This document shows positions 36,878-44,060 of a stretch of DNA of 64,000 bases, one piece after another. Made by a program: the position numbers and the translations under genes. Where the stretch lies: NCBI RefSeq assembly GCF_018613605.1, contig NZ_JAGGPU010000021.1, positions 181,687 through 245,686 of the forward strand, given 5' to 3'. The DNA comes from Pedobacter sp. ISL-64 (GTDB lineage Bacteria > Bacteroidota > Bacteroidia > Sphingobacteriales > Sphingobacteriaceae). Position 1 is the stretch's first letter. Each line of letters starts with the position of its first letter. The notes beneath the pieces are model-generated. The model saw nothing but the letters and a program-made list of their open reading frames with translations. It was not told where the DNA came from and made no database searches.

Positions 36878-37342
36878 ATGAAAATTAAAACATTAAAAGA
36901 AGTAGAAAGCAATTTTGAAACTTTGACCCGTACAGAGAAGGCAGCTATGCTTGGTGGAACAGGAATTTACAGTCCGACAGACCCTACACAGTATTTAGGA
37001 GATATGGATTTTACAAATGCTGGTTATATAACCTATTTTTATGATGATGATTATTGGAATTCAGGGGGCTATGTGGTTGCTTATGAGCCAGGAATAGATG
37101 GTGGTGGCTTTACAAGCGGCTACGGAGATTGGAACAATAACAGATTCCAGATTATGTTCGTTACTGAAGATTACAAGGCATATTATGTAGATAACCTTAC
37201 CGGAGGATATTTTTTAGATACAAATAATGAAGCATTTGCCCATACTTATGATATGCCTTCAGAAGATCCCAATTTGCCTGTAATACACGAATATTATGAC
37301 CAGTTTACAGGCGGCTATGTTCGTTTTTATTCAATTTACTAG
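36878..37342 (+). CDS. Double-glycine-leader precursor peptide, copy 1
   Basis: A 154-residue protein. Residues 1-27 (MKIKTLKEVESNFETLTRTE, then KAAMLGG) form a double-glycine leader of the type cleaved by C39-peptidase exporters; cleavage after Gly27 would release a 127-residue product. The core has no cysteine, is rich in Asp, Tyr, Gly and Phe, and repeats an (S/T)GGY motif (NSGGYVVAY, LTGGYFLDT, FTGGYVRFY). It is strongly acidic. The leader is nearly identical to that of the next gene, and the sequence just upstream of the start is also conserved, indicating tandem duplication. The glycosyltransferase and C39 exporter in the same locus are its likely partners. Function is unknown. Confidence 0.8.
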   Translation: MKIKTLKEVESNFETLTRTEKAAMLGGTGIYSPTDPTQYLGDMDFTNAGYITYFYDDDYWNSGGYVVAYEPGIDGGGFTSGYGDWNNNRFQIMFVTEDYKAYYVDNLTGGYFLDTNNEAFAHTYDMPSEDPNLPVIHEYYDQFTGGYVRFYSIY

Positions 37343-37397
37343 TGTTTTTAAATAAATTTTATAAATCAATAAAATAATTAACCTAAATCTGTAAACT

Positions 37398-37820
37398 ATG
37401 AAAATTAAAACATTAAACGACTTAAAAAATAACTTTGAAACATTAACTCAAAATGAGCAACTGTCAGTTGCAGGAGGAATAGGGATATACAATCCTTCGA
37501 ATCTATCAGAATATCTTGGAGATTTCACAATAGGAGGATACATAACATCCTTTTACGACGGTGATGTTCATACGAAAGGCGCGTATGTGGGCATAAATGG
37601 CTCAACTCCAGAATTTGTAGGTGATTACGATGATAATACGCCCGAGAGATTATATTTTCAGGGAGTTACTGAAGATCGAAAGGCAGTTTATTATGACTAT
37701 GTGACCTCAGGCTATATAATAGATCAGTTCAATCAATCTTTTGCTGCTCTTCCTTTTGATGCAACGATGTACGCAGATCAGTTTTCTGGTGGTTACGTAT
37801 TTTATACATCCGCTTATTAA
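37398..37820 (+). CDS. Double-glycine-leader precursor peptide, copy 2
   Basis: A 140-residue paralogue of the preceding gene. The leader MKIKTLNDLKNNFETLTQNE then QLSVAGG ends with Gly26-Gly27, and both mature parts start with (T/I)GIY. The predicted 113-residue core is cysteine-free, acidic and Tyr/Asp/Gly-rich, ending DQFSGGYVFYTSAY, which mirrors DQFTGGYVRFYSIY of copy 1. The leaders are conserved more than the cores, as usual when a leader is read by shared machinery. The next gene starts 9 bases after the stop, so the precursor is probably co-transcribed with the modifying genes. Confidence 0.8.
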   Translation: MKIKTLNDLKNNFETLTQNEQLSVAGGIGIYNPSNLSEYLGDFTIGGYITSFYDGDVHTKGAYVGINGSTPEFVGDYDDNTPERLYFQGVTEDRKAVYYDYVTSGYIIDQFNQSFAALPFDATMYADQFSGGYVFYTSAY

Positions 37821-37829
37821 TTAGCCTTC

Positions 37830-38717
37830 ATGCAAAATAAGTCAATTTTAGATGCTTTAAACAAAACTGTTTTAACAGATAATAATTATTCATTAACGCA
37901 TAAAGGTTTAGATTTACGAAAACACGTTAAATCCATCTTTTATATTTTTAGATATGCTGAAAGTAATCAGGATGAATATTATAATCATTTAGGTTTTGCC
38001 CTGGTAGAGGAGTTAATAACATATTGTGGCGGTCTAAAAAAAAACTTACCCATTACTATTTACCCAATGATTGGACTTTATTTATTAAAGTTCAATCATT
38101 GGGGTTTTATGAATCTGTCGCTAGATAAATTACTGGCAGAAATAGATCATCATTGTATTAAGCTGGTTACTGCACCACAAACAAGATTTAGCCTGGTTTT
38201 AATAGCGATGCTCTATATGGAGCAAAGAAATCTTCAACAAACATTACCAAAAGAACTTTATAACCGTTTAAAAATAGCTTTTTCAAAGAGGGCTACGCTA
38301 AACTTAGACAAAGATGAAAATATAAGCAACGTTATTTTTTGTCTTCATTTATTAATAGCCTTTGATAAGAACTATGTAAAGACCTATAATTTTTTCTTTC
38401 AGGAATTTAAAAAGCAACTGGCCTTAAATGTTATTCCGTTTAATAGTGATTTAGCATTCGTGTTAAACGCAATAGGCGAAACTGAATGCCTGGGCGGAAT
38501 ACATGATAAAATTACACCTAAGGATTTTTTGGAAGAGATATCAATGAAAAACCTTAAAAAAGAAAGCTTGCCAAAGTTGGAAAAGACCCTACTGGAGCAA
38601 AATTTAAAGGGGGTAACTTATTACCAGAAAATAGACCTAGGCATAGAAATGTTATTTGCACTCAAAAGAGATTTTAAAGAGCAATATGATTATTACAAAT
38701 TGCTCAATTACCTATGA
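37830..38717 (+). CDS. Unknown alpha-helical protein of the precursor locus
   Basis: A 295-residue soluble, Leu/Lys-rich, helical protein with no signal peptide. The segment TIYPMIGLYLLKFNHWGFMN faintly recalls the GLAGIGLYLL helix of LanC-like toroids, but the LanC zinc ligands (Cys, Cys-His) are not visible, so an active cyclase is unlikely. Its stop codon overlaps the glycosyltransferase start (ATGA), so the two are translated together. Candidate roles are leader recognition, a scaffold for the glycosyltransferase, or a new modifying enzyme. I do not recognise the family. Confidence 0.7.
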   Translation: MQNKSILDALNKTVLTDNNYSLTHKGLDLRKHVKSIFYIFRYAESNQDEYYNHLGFALVEELITYCGGLKKNLPITIYPMIGLYLLKFNHWGFMNLSLDKLLAEIDHHCIKLVTAPQTRFSLVLIAMLYMEQRNLQQTLPKELYNRLKIAFSKRATLNLDKDENISNVIFCLHLLIAFDKNYVKTYNFFFQEFKKQLALNVIPFNSDLAFVLNAIGETECLGGIHDKITPKDFLEEISMKNLKKESLPKLEKTLLEQNLKGVTYYQKIDLGIEMLFALKRDFKEQYDYYKLLNYL

Positions 38718-39949
38718 AAAAAATTTTCTTATTCGAAACCCCGTCCGACGCCGTTGGGCACGGTATTGGTACCTATGCCAATCAACTGATAGAAGCACTC
38801 GCTGAAAAAGAAAGTTTTTTCAAATTATATTTTGTGAAAATTGTATTCAATGAAACTGATGACTTCTCGATAAAGCCAATAAATGCAAATGCGGATGAAA
38901 TAAAGATTTCTTTTAATGATAAGCTTGTTAAGCCAAACGTTGAAGTTCCCATTAAGCCTATTTTAGCGAGAAAAATTTTCTGTTTGTTGGGGGAATTTTT
39001 TAACGATCCGGCTGATGTTGTTTTTCACTTAAATTTTGTTTTGCAGTACGAGCTGGGAAAGTTAGCCAAGGAATATGATTTTAAATTAATTTACACCAAT
39101 CATGTTTCGCTATGGCGGGTTTTTTATGAAAATGATTATGAAAAGTTCTTAAAAGAATGGAGCAGTGCAGCGCCTAAGGACGATAAGGAGAAGATGCGGG
39201 TAACCTCTATCCAGTTCGAAAAAAAAATGTATCAAATAGCCGATCATGTAATTTGTTTAAATGAGGATAGTAAATCTTTTATGAAAAAACACTACAGTGA
39301 AAATGCTATTGAAAAAACTTCAGTAATTGCAAATGGTTTGAATTTGAAAAATCCTGTTAAGAAGCTTAACACCGCAGCCCAAAAGAGAAAAATGGGATTT
39401 GATGAAGATGATTTCATCTTTCTGTTTGCTGGCAGAATGAATAAACAAAAGGGACTCGATCTATTAGTTAAGACATTTGGTAAACTTTTGAAAAATATTC
39501 CAAATGCTAAGTTGCTAATTGTTGGGGCAGGAGATTTTGGGGTATATACCAAAATGTGCGCTGATTTTTGTGCCAGGGTGGTGTTTGCCGGCTATGTGGA
39601 TAAATCGAAAATCAATAATTACTATACAATTGCCAATGTGGGCCTGGTACCTTCCTTTACCGAACAGAGCAGTTATGTGGTATTGGAAATGCTTTCTAAT
39701 CAACTTCCAATAATAGTTTCAGATATCCCGGCATTCGAAAAACCTTTTGAGGATAAAATAAATGTGATTAAAGCAGAAACAGATACTTTAGGAAGAGTTA
39801 ACGAAAAAAATCTTGCCGCTCAAATGTTAAGTCTTTACAAAAACCCCGAATTGAGAAATAGACTGAGCAAAAACGGTAGGACTTTATTTGAAGGGCATTT
39901 TACAGCTAAACATATGGCAGAAAAAACCATTCAACTTTACCTAAGTTAA
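38714..39949 (+). CDS. GT4-family glycosyltransferase
   Basis: A 411-residue GT-B enzyme. The N-terminal domain begins KKIFLFETPSDAVGHGIGTYANQL (glycine-rich acceptor loop). The C-terminal nucleotide-sugar domain has FAGRMNKQKGLDLLVKTFGKL and a GT4 E-x7-E region near TEQSSYVVLEML. It overlaps the preceding gene by 4 bases and lies in an operon with two double-glycine precursors, so a glycosylated peptide is the likely product rather than a polysaccharide. Related glycosyltransferases are known in Bacteroidota natural-product precursor loci. The sugar and target residue are unknown. Its 3' end is 3 bases from the convergent HlyD gene. Confidence 0.9.
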   Translation: MKKIFLFETPSDAVGHGIGTYANQLIEALAEKESFFKLYFVKIVFNETDDFSIKPINANADEIKISFNDKLVKPNVEVPIKPILARKIFCLLGEFFNDPADVVFHLNFVLQYELGKLAKEYDFKLIYTNHVSLWRVFYENDYEKFLKEWSSAAPKDDKEKMRVTSIQFEKKMYQIADHVICLNEDSKSFMKKHYSENAIEKTSVIANGLNLKNPVKKLNTAAQKRKMGFDEDDFIFLFAGRMNKQKGLDLLVKTFGKLLKNIPNAKLLIVGAGDFGVYTKMCADFCARVVFAGYVDKSKINNYYTIANVGLVPSFTEQSSYVVLEMLSNQLPIIVSDIPAFEKPFEDKINVIKAETDTLGRVNEKNLAAQMLSLYKNPELRNRLSKNGRTLFEGHFTAKHMAEKTIQLYLS

Positions 39950-39952
39950 TTT

Positions 39953-41272
39953 TTATTTAGTCACTACGTATTTGAGGTTATCAAATAATCTTTGAATCAA
40001 TTTCCGGTCATTGGTTATAATCTCAGCACTGCCCTTAGCTTCGGCTTTAAAGTCGAGCCTTTTCCCATAATTGGTTTTAAGGCCATCATCAAACTTAACT
40101 AAAGCCAGGTAGGTTTCCACATCTCCTTTTTCTGTTTTTTCCGTGTTGCTGGTTAGCGAAATAGAGGTAACATGACCTTTTATACTTCCATACTCCATGT
40201 AAGGATAATTATCCAGTTTCACGATTACCTCCTGGCCAATCTTAACCTTTCCTGATCCATTTGCAGGTAAAACAACCTGGCCAAGAGGCTCTTCATCATT
40301 AGGTATAATGGTAAATACTTGTTCGCCACTTTGTAAAAATTGATTTTCGTTGTAAAATTTTAAAAACTGTACTTTCCCTCCAAAGGGCGCCCTAAAGACA
40401 TAACGTTGTTCCCAGCTTTTAATATTATCAACAAGATCGTTATAAGCAGAAATAAGTTTAATATTCAATTCACTGTTCTTTTCAGGCTTTTGAATGTCGA
40501 GCTCTTGTATTTTTCCTTCAGTTTGCCGGCTACCTTGTTTGGTTTGCACCAGGTTATTAATAGCACCCTGTAATGCATCCTTGTTAGCGAGGTAACTCAT
40601 CTCCGTTTTATCAAGCTCCGATTCACTGATTACCTTGTTTTTAAAAAGTGTAGAGTCTCTTTGATAAAACTTATGGGCATAGGTTAATGATTTTTTAGCC
40701 ATGTCGACTCTGTTTTTGGCACTCTCCATGGCTTTTTCCTGTTCTACCAATAAATCTGCCAAATTTTGCCCTTGTTTATCAAATAGTTTATCATATTTAT
40801 AATTGGTGTATTCTTGCAGGCTGTTTACAAAAGCATAATATTTGCTGTTTAACTCACCTAATGATAGAGTACTTGGTAACCGGTTTTTAAGGATAAGAAT
40901 AGACTCTTTTGAAGGATTAAAGCCCTTAAGCATGCTATCTACATAGAAAACAATAGCTGGATTTGTGGGGTTTTCTATATACGCAATAATTTGCCCTTCT
41001 TTAACCACATCCATTGATTTAATTCCATTGAGTTTTAATTTGCCACTGCCATTTGCAACTAACTTAATAGGCGAAACATTTGAATTGACCACAATTTGCC
41101 CGGGCACAACATCCGGATAGCGTACAAGCCATCCAAATACAAAAAGTAATATAAAAATAAAGCCTACAATTACACTTACCCATAAACCAAACTTAGTGGG
41201 CATTCTTTCTATAATATGTTGTACCTGCTCTGTACGCTGTTTATGGTGATAGATTTCAGAATCCTTGTGCAT
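39953..41272 (-). CDS. HlyD-family membrane fusion protein (exporter adaptor)
   Basis: A 439-residue protein. One N-terminal membrane helix (about residues 33-52, WVSVIVGFIFILLFVFGWLV) is followed by a split lipoyl/barrel-sandwich domain (GQIVVNSNVSPIKLVANGSG; FRAPFGGKVQFLKFYNENQFLQSGEQVF) around a long coiled coil (about 150-275), then a beta-barrel. This is the periplasmic adaptor linking a C39 ABC exporter to an outer membrane channel. It lies 19 bases downstream of the exporter gene in the same operon. No TolC homologue is encoded in the window. Confidence 0.92.
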   Translation of the reverse strand: MHKDSEIYHHKQRTEQVQHIIERMPTKFGLWVSVIVGFIFILLFVFGWLVRYPDVVPGQIVVNSNVSPIKLVANGSGKLKLNGIKSMDVVKEGQIIAYIENPTNPAIVFYVDSMLKGFNPSKESILILKNRLPSTLSLGELNSKYYAFVNSLQEYTNYKYDKLFDKQGQNLADLLVEQEKAMESAKNRVDMAKKSLTYAHKFYQRDSTLFKNKVISESELDKTEMSYLANKDALQGAINNLVQTKQGSRQTEGKIQELDIQKPEKNSELNIKLISAYNDLVDNIKSWEQRYVFRAPFGGKVQFLKFYNENQFLQSGEQVFTIIPNDEEPLGQVVLPANGSGKVKIGQEVIVKLDNYPYMEYGSIKGHVTSISLTSNTEKTEKGDVETYLALVKFDDGLKTNYGKRLDFKAEAKGSAEIITNDRKLIQRLFDNLKYVVTK

Positions 41273-41291
41273 TTTGTTAGTATAAGATATG

Positions 41292-43535
41292 TTAATTTAA
41301 AGGTTCTACCGTTTCAGCAATCTCTATTTGCGATTGCACCAATTGGAAATATTTCCCCTTTTGGGTCATTAATGATTGATGATTACCCATTTCTACAATA
41401 GTTCCTCCTTGCATTACCACAATCTGATCGGCTTTACGTATCGTACTCAAACGGTGTGCAATAACGATAACTGTTTTCTCTTTAAAAACCTGGTCCAGGG
41501 CATCAACAATTTTCTTCTCGTTTAGCGTATCTAAACTATTGGTTGCTTCATCGAAAAATAAATAATCGGGATTTTTGTATAAGGCTCTTGCAATTAAAAC
41601 CCGCTGCTTTTGACCTCCGCTTAAGCCTCGCCCTTGTTCACCCATCATGGTTTGATAACCCAAAGGCAAGGCCTCAATTTCAGATGCAATATTTGCCGTA
41701 TCCAAGGCCTTTTTAAGTCTTTCGTAATCTATTTTTTCATCATCTAGCACTACATTATTTAAAATTGTATCGTTAAAAATTTTTCCATCCTGCATTACCG
41801 CTCCACATTTATCCCGCCATTGTTTAAGACTAATATTATTGACATTCATGTTGCCAATTTTAATATCACCATAACTGGGTTTGTATAAGCGCAGCAACAA
41901 TTTCAATAAGGTCGATTTTCCACTTCCACTATCTCCAACAATAGCCGTTACTTTACCTTCTGGTATAATCAGTCGTACGCCTCTTAATACAGGATTAGAG
42001 GTGGGCGTGTATTGAAAGCCCAGATTATTAATAACCAGGCTTTTGTCTTGTGGCAGGTCAATTGGGTTTGTCCCAACATTTTCTGTTTCATCTTCAAGCT
42101 GATGGATTTCATTTAAACGCAAAAATGAAATTTGGGCAAACTGAAAGGAAATAATGAATTGAATAAACTGTACCACAGGTGCATTTAACATCCCGATGAT
42201 GAACTGTGTAGAAATCATTACCCCAAATGTCATTTCGCCACTAATTACTGCTTTAGCACAGAAAAAAGTAATAAACAGATTTTTTAAATTATCTATAAAC
42301 TGAGCACCTAAATTTTGGGTGTTGGTAACGCTTAAAACCCTTAAATTAACCTGATATAACCTCGCCTGGATATCTTCCCATTTCCATCTCTTCGGTTTTT
42401 CGTAATTATTGATTTTGATATCCTGTATACTCGCAATAGTCTCCACCCAATAACTTTGATTTTTACTAACCAGTTCAAAATACTCCCAGTCTAACTTTTT
42501 TCTTAGCTTTAAAAAGGCCATAACCCAGGCAATATATATGATGCTACCGATCAGGAAGATCCAAAAAATGACCGTATTATAAATGAGCATAATCACCCCA
42601 AATACAATGAACGTAAGGGTAGAAAAAACCATGTTCAGTGAGTTGTTCATAATAAAACTCCTGATACGTTCGTGGTCCTGGGCCCTTTGCAAAATATCAC
42701 CAGTCATTTTGTTCTCAAAAAACGTAATGGGCAACACCATTAATTTGATTAGGTAATCAGAAATCAACGCTATATTTACCCTTGAGGTAACGTGAAGCAG
42801 AATCCAGTCTCTTGCCATATTACTCAGCAGTATGCTTAAATAAATAGCAATGTTTGCAATAAGAACTACATTGATAAAGTTGAGGTCGTGTGTTTGTATC
42901 CCTACATCTATTACCGCCTTACTGATGAATGGTAAAAAGCCTTGTAGTATGGTTACCAGTAACATTACCACGAACAGATTGATAAAGCTTTTTTTGTAGG
43001 GTCTGAAATAATTTAAGAAATTATAAAAAGTCTTGCGTCGATCTATTTTTTCATTAGCCTGCCTTTCGTAGAAATCTGCCTGAGGCTCGATAGCCATTAA
43101 AACGAGTTTTTCCTGCTCTTCAGCATAGCCTTTTTTTATGGTTTTTGAATCGAATTCGTCGGATTTGTAGCTTACATAACCTCTTGCTGGGTCGGCAACA
43201 TAAATAGTGCCCTGACTTAAATCTAAACCTTTCTTTGCCTTCGTTTTATAAACAATAACAAAATGGCTGTTATCCCAATGAACAATGGCTGGTAAAGGAA
43301 TTTTATGCAGCAGGTCTTCAACAGTACATTTTATGGAAAGGGTACGAAGTCCGATGGCCTCACCGGCATGACTTAGGTCTAAAAAAGATACCCCTTCTTT
43401 AGTAATACCACATTTATCCCGCATATATTGCAAAGAATAAAATTTACCGTAGTATTTGGCAATCATTTTCAAACATGCAGGACCACAGTCCATCATGTCC
43501 ATTTGTCTGTCCAGCGGAAATCTTGAGATTGGCAT
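41292..43535 (-). CDS. C39-peptidase-containing ABC exporter
   Basis: A 747-residue exporter with three parts. The N-terminal C39 peptidase (about 1-140) has oxyanion Gln11, Cys17 in MDCGPAC, His91 and Asp115 in ADPARGY, all present, so it should cleave double-glycine leaders. Five or six membrane helices follow (about 165-450). The ABC domain has Walker A GDSGSGKS (534-541), signature LSGGQKQR (638-645), Walker B YLFFDEATNSLD (Asp662, Glu663) and the His loop AHRLST. It pairs with the HlyD protein and, by proximity, with the two double-glycine precursors encoded opposite. A LacI-type operator lies 70 bases upstream of its start on the same strand. Confidence 0.95.
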   Translation of the reverse strand: MPISRFPLDRQMDMMDCGPACLKMIAKYYGKFYSLQYMRDKCGITKEGVSFLDLSHAGEAIGLRTLSIKCTVEDLLHKIPLPAIVHWDNSHFVIVYKTKAKKGLDLSQGTIYVADPARGYVSYKSDEFDSKTIKKGYAEEQEKLVLMAIEPQADFYERQANEKIDRRKTFYNFLNYFRPYKKSFINLFVVMLLVTILQGFLPFISKAVIDVGIQTHDLNFINVVLIANIAIYLSILLSNMARDWILLHVTSRVNIALISDYLIKLMVLPITFFENKMTGDILQRAQDHERIRSFIMNNSLNMVFSTLTFIVFGVIMLIYNTVIFWIFLIGSIIYIAWVMAFLKLRKKLDWEYFELVSKNQSYWVETIASIQDIKINNYEKPKRWKWEDIQARLYQVNLRVLSVTNTQNLGAQFIDNLKNLFITFFCAKAVISGEMTFGVMISTQFIIGMLNAPVVQFIQFIISFQFAQISFLRLNEIHQLEDETENVGTNPIDLPQDKSLVINNLGFQYTPTSNPVLRGVRLIIPEGKVTAIVGDSGSGKSTLLKLLLRLYKPSYGDIKIGNMNVNNISLKQWRDKCGAVMQDGKIFNDTILNNVVLDDEKIDYERLKKALDTANIASEIEALPLGYQTMMGEQGRGLSGGQKQRVLIARALYKNPDYLFFDEATNSLDTLNEKKIVDALDQVFKEKTVIVIAHRLSTIRKADQIVVMQGGTIVEMGNHQSLMTQKGKYFQLVQSQIEIAETVEPLN

Positions 43536-43605
43536 TAATTTGGTTCTATAATTTTGGTTTAGCTTACTAACATAATCAAAAAAGACATTAAAGCTTCTTT
43601 ATATC

Positions 43606-43621
43606 TTAGCGCAAACGTTTG
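43606..43621 (-). promoter_or_regulatory. LacI-type operator, copy 3
   Basis: On the minus strand it reads CAAACGTTTGCGCTAA, palindrome 43612-43621. It lies 70 bases before the exporter start codon and points toward that gene. Confidence 0.7.
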
Positions 43622-43977
43622 TGTATTTTAACTACAGAGCAGGCATTTTTGCTTCTAAATTTCATAACCCTAAGTTATTTAAGTCGTTTTCGTCTTAAAT
43701 GGTCAATCCAGCGATTCTGGTTAGTATTAGTCTGCTGAAACTGATTTCAGTCTATAATAATCTCTGTTTATCTTTTATGTTGCGATGGATATTTTATTCT
43801 TCATTAAGCATAACAAAAGGATCTTTTAAGGCTAAATAATTGAGATTTACTCTTATTATATCATAATAAGCATTATTTATGCTTTTGTTCATGCTAATCG
43901 TAAGTAAGTTTTGAAGTTTTATCGAAAAAAGAGTAAGTGTAAACTGAAATTTTGTAAACAGTAACATATTTAAAACT

Positions 43978-43993
43978 CAAACGTTTGCGCTAA
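43978..43993 (+). promoter_or_regulatory. LacI-type operator, copy 4
   Basis: It reads CAAACGTTTGCGCTAA, palindrome 43978-43987, 73 bases before the beta-galactosidase start. The 16 bases match copy 3 exactly on the opposite strand. Confidence 0.72.
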
Positions 43994-44060
43994 AACATTT
44001 TCATCATTATCAGTTAATCATCAGTAATTTGGATCAACAAACCAAAATTATACACACAAA

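Larger units (their letters stand above)
43536..44060. promoter_or_regulatory. Divergent control region, C39 exporter and beta-galactosidase
   Basis: This 525-base AT-rich gap carries two LacI-type operators (43606-43621 on the minus strand and 43978-43993 on the plus strand, 366 bases between palindromes). Each is oriented toward the gene it is nearest to. No open frame with protein character is present. The spacing would allow DNA looping. Confidence 0.6.

Noticed and set aside
36878..37820. Classical bacteriocin call for the two precursors
   Set aside because: Cores are over 110 residues, acidic and lack cysteine; there is no visible immunity gene. Only the leader type is bacteriocin-like.
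37830..38717. Lanthionine cyclase (LanC) call for the 295-residue protein
   Set aside because: Only a single helix looks similar, zinc ligands are missing and the precursors have no cysteine, so no lanthionine could form.
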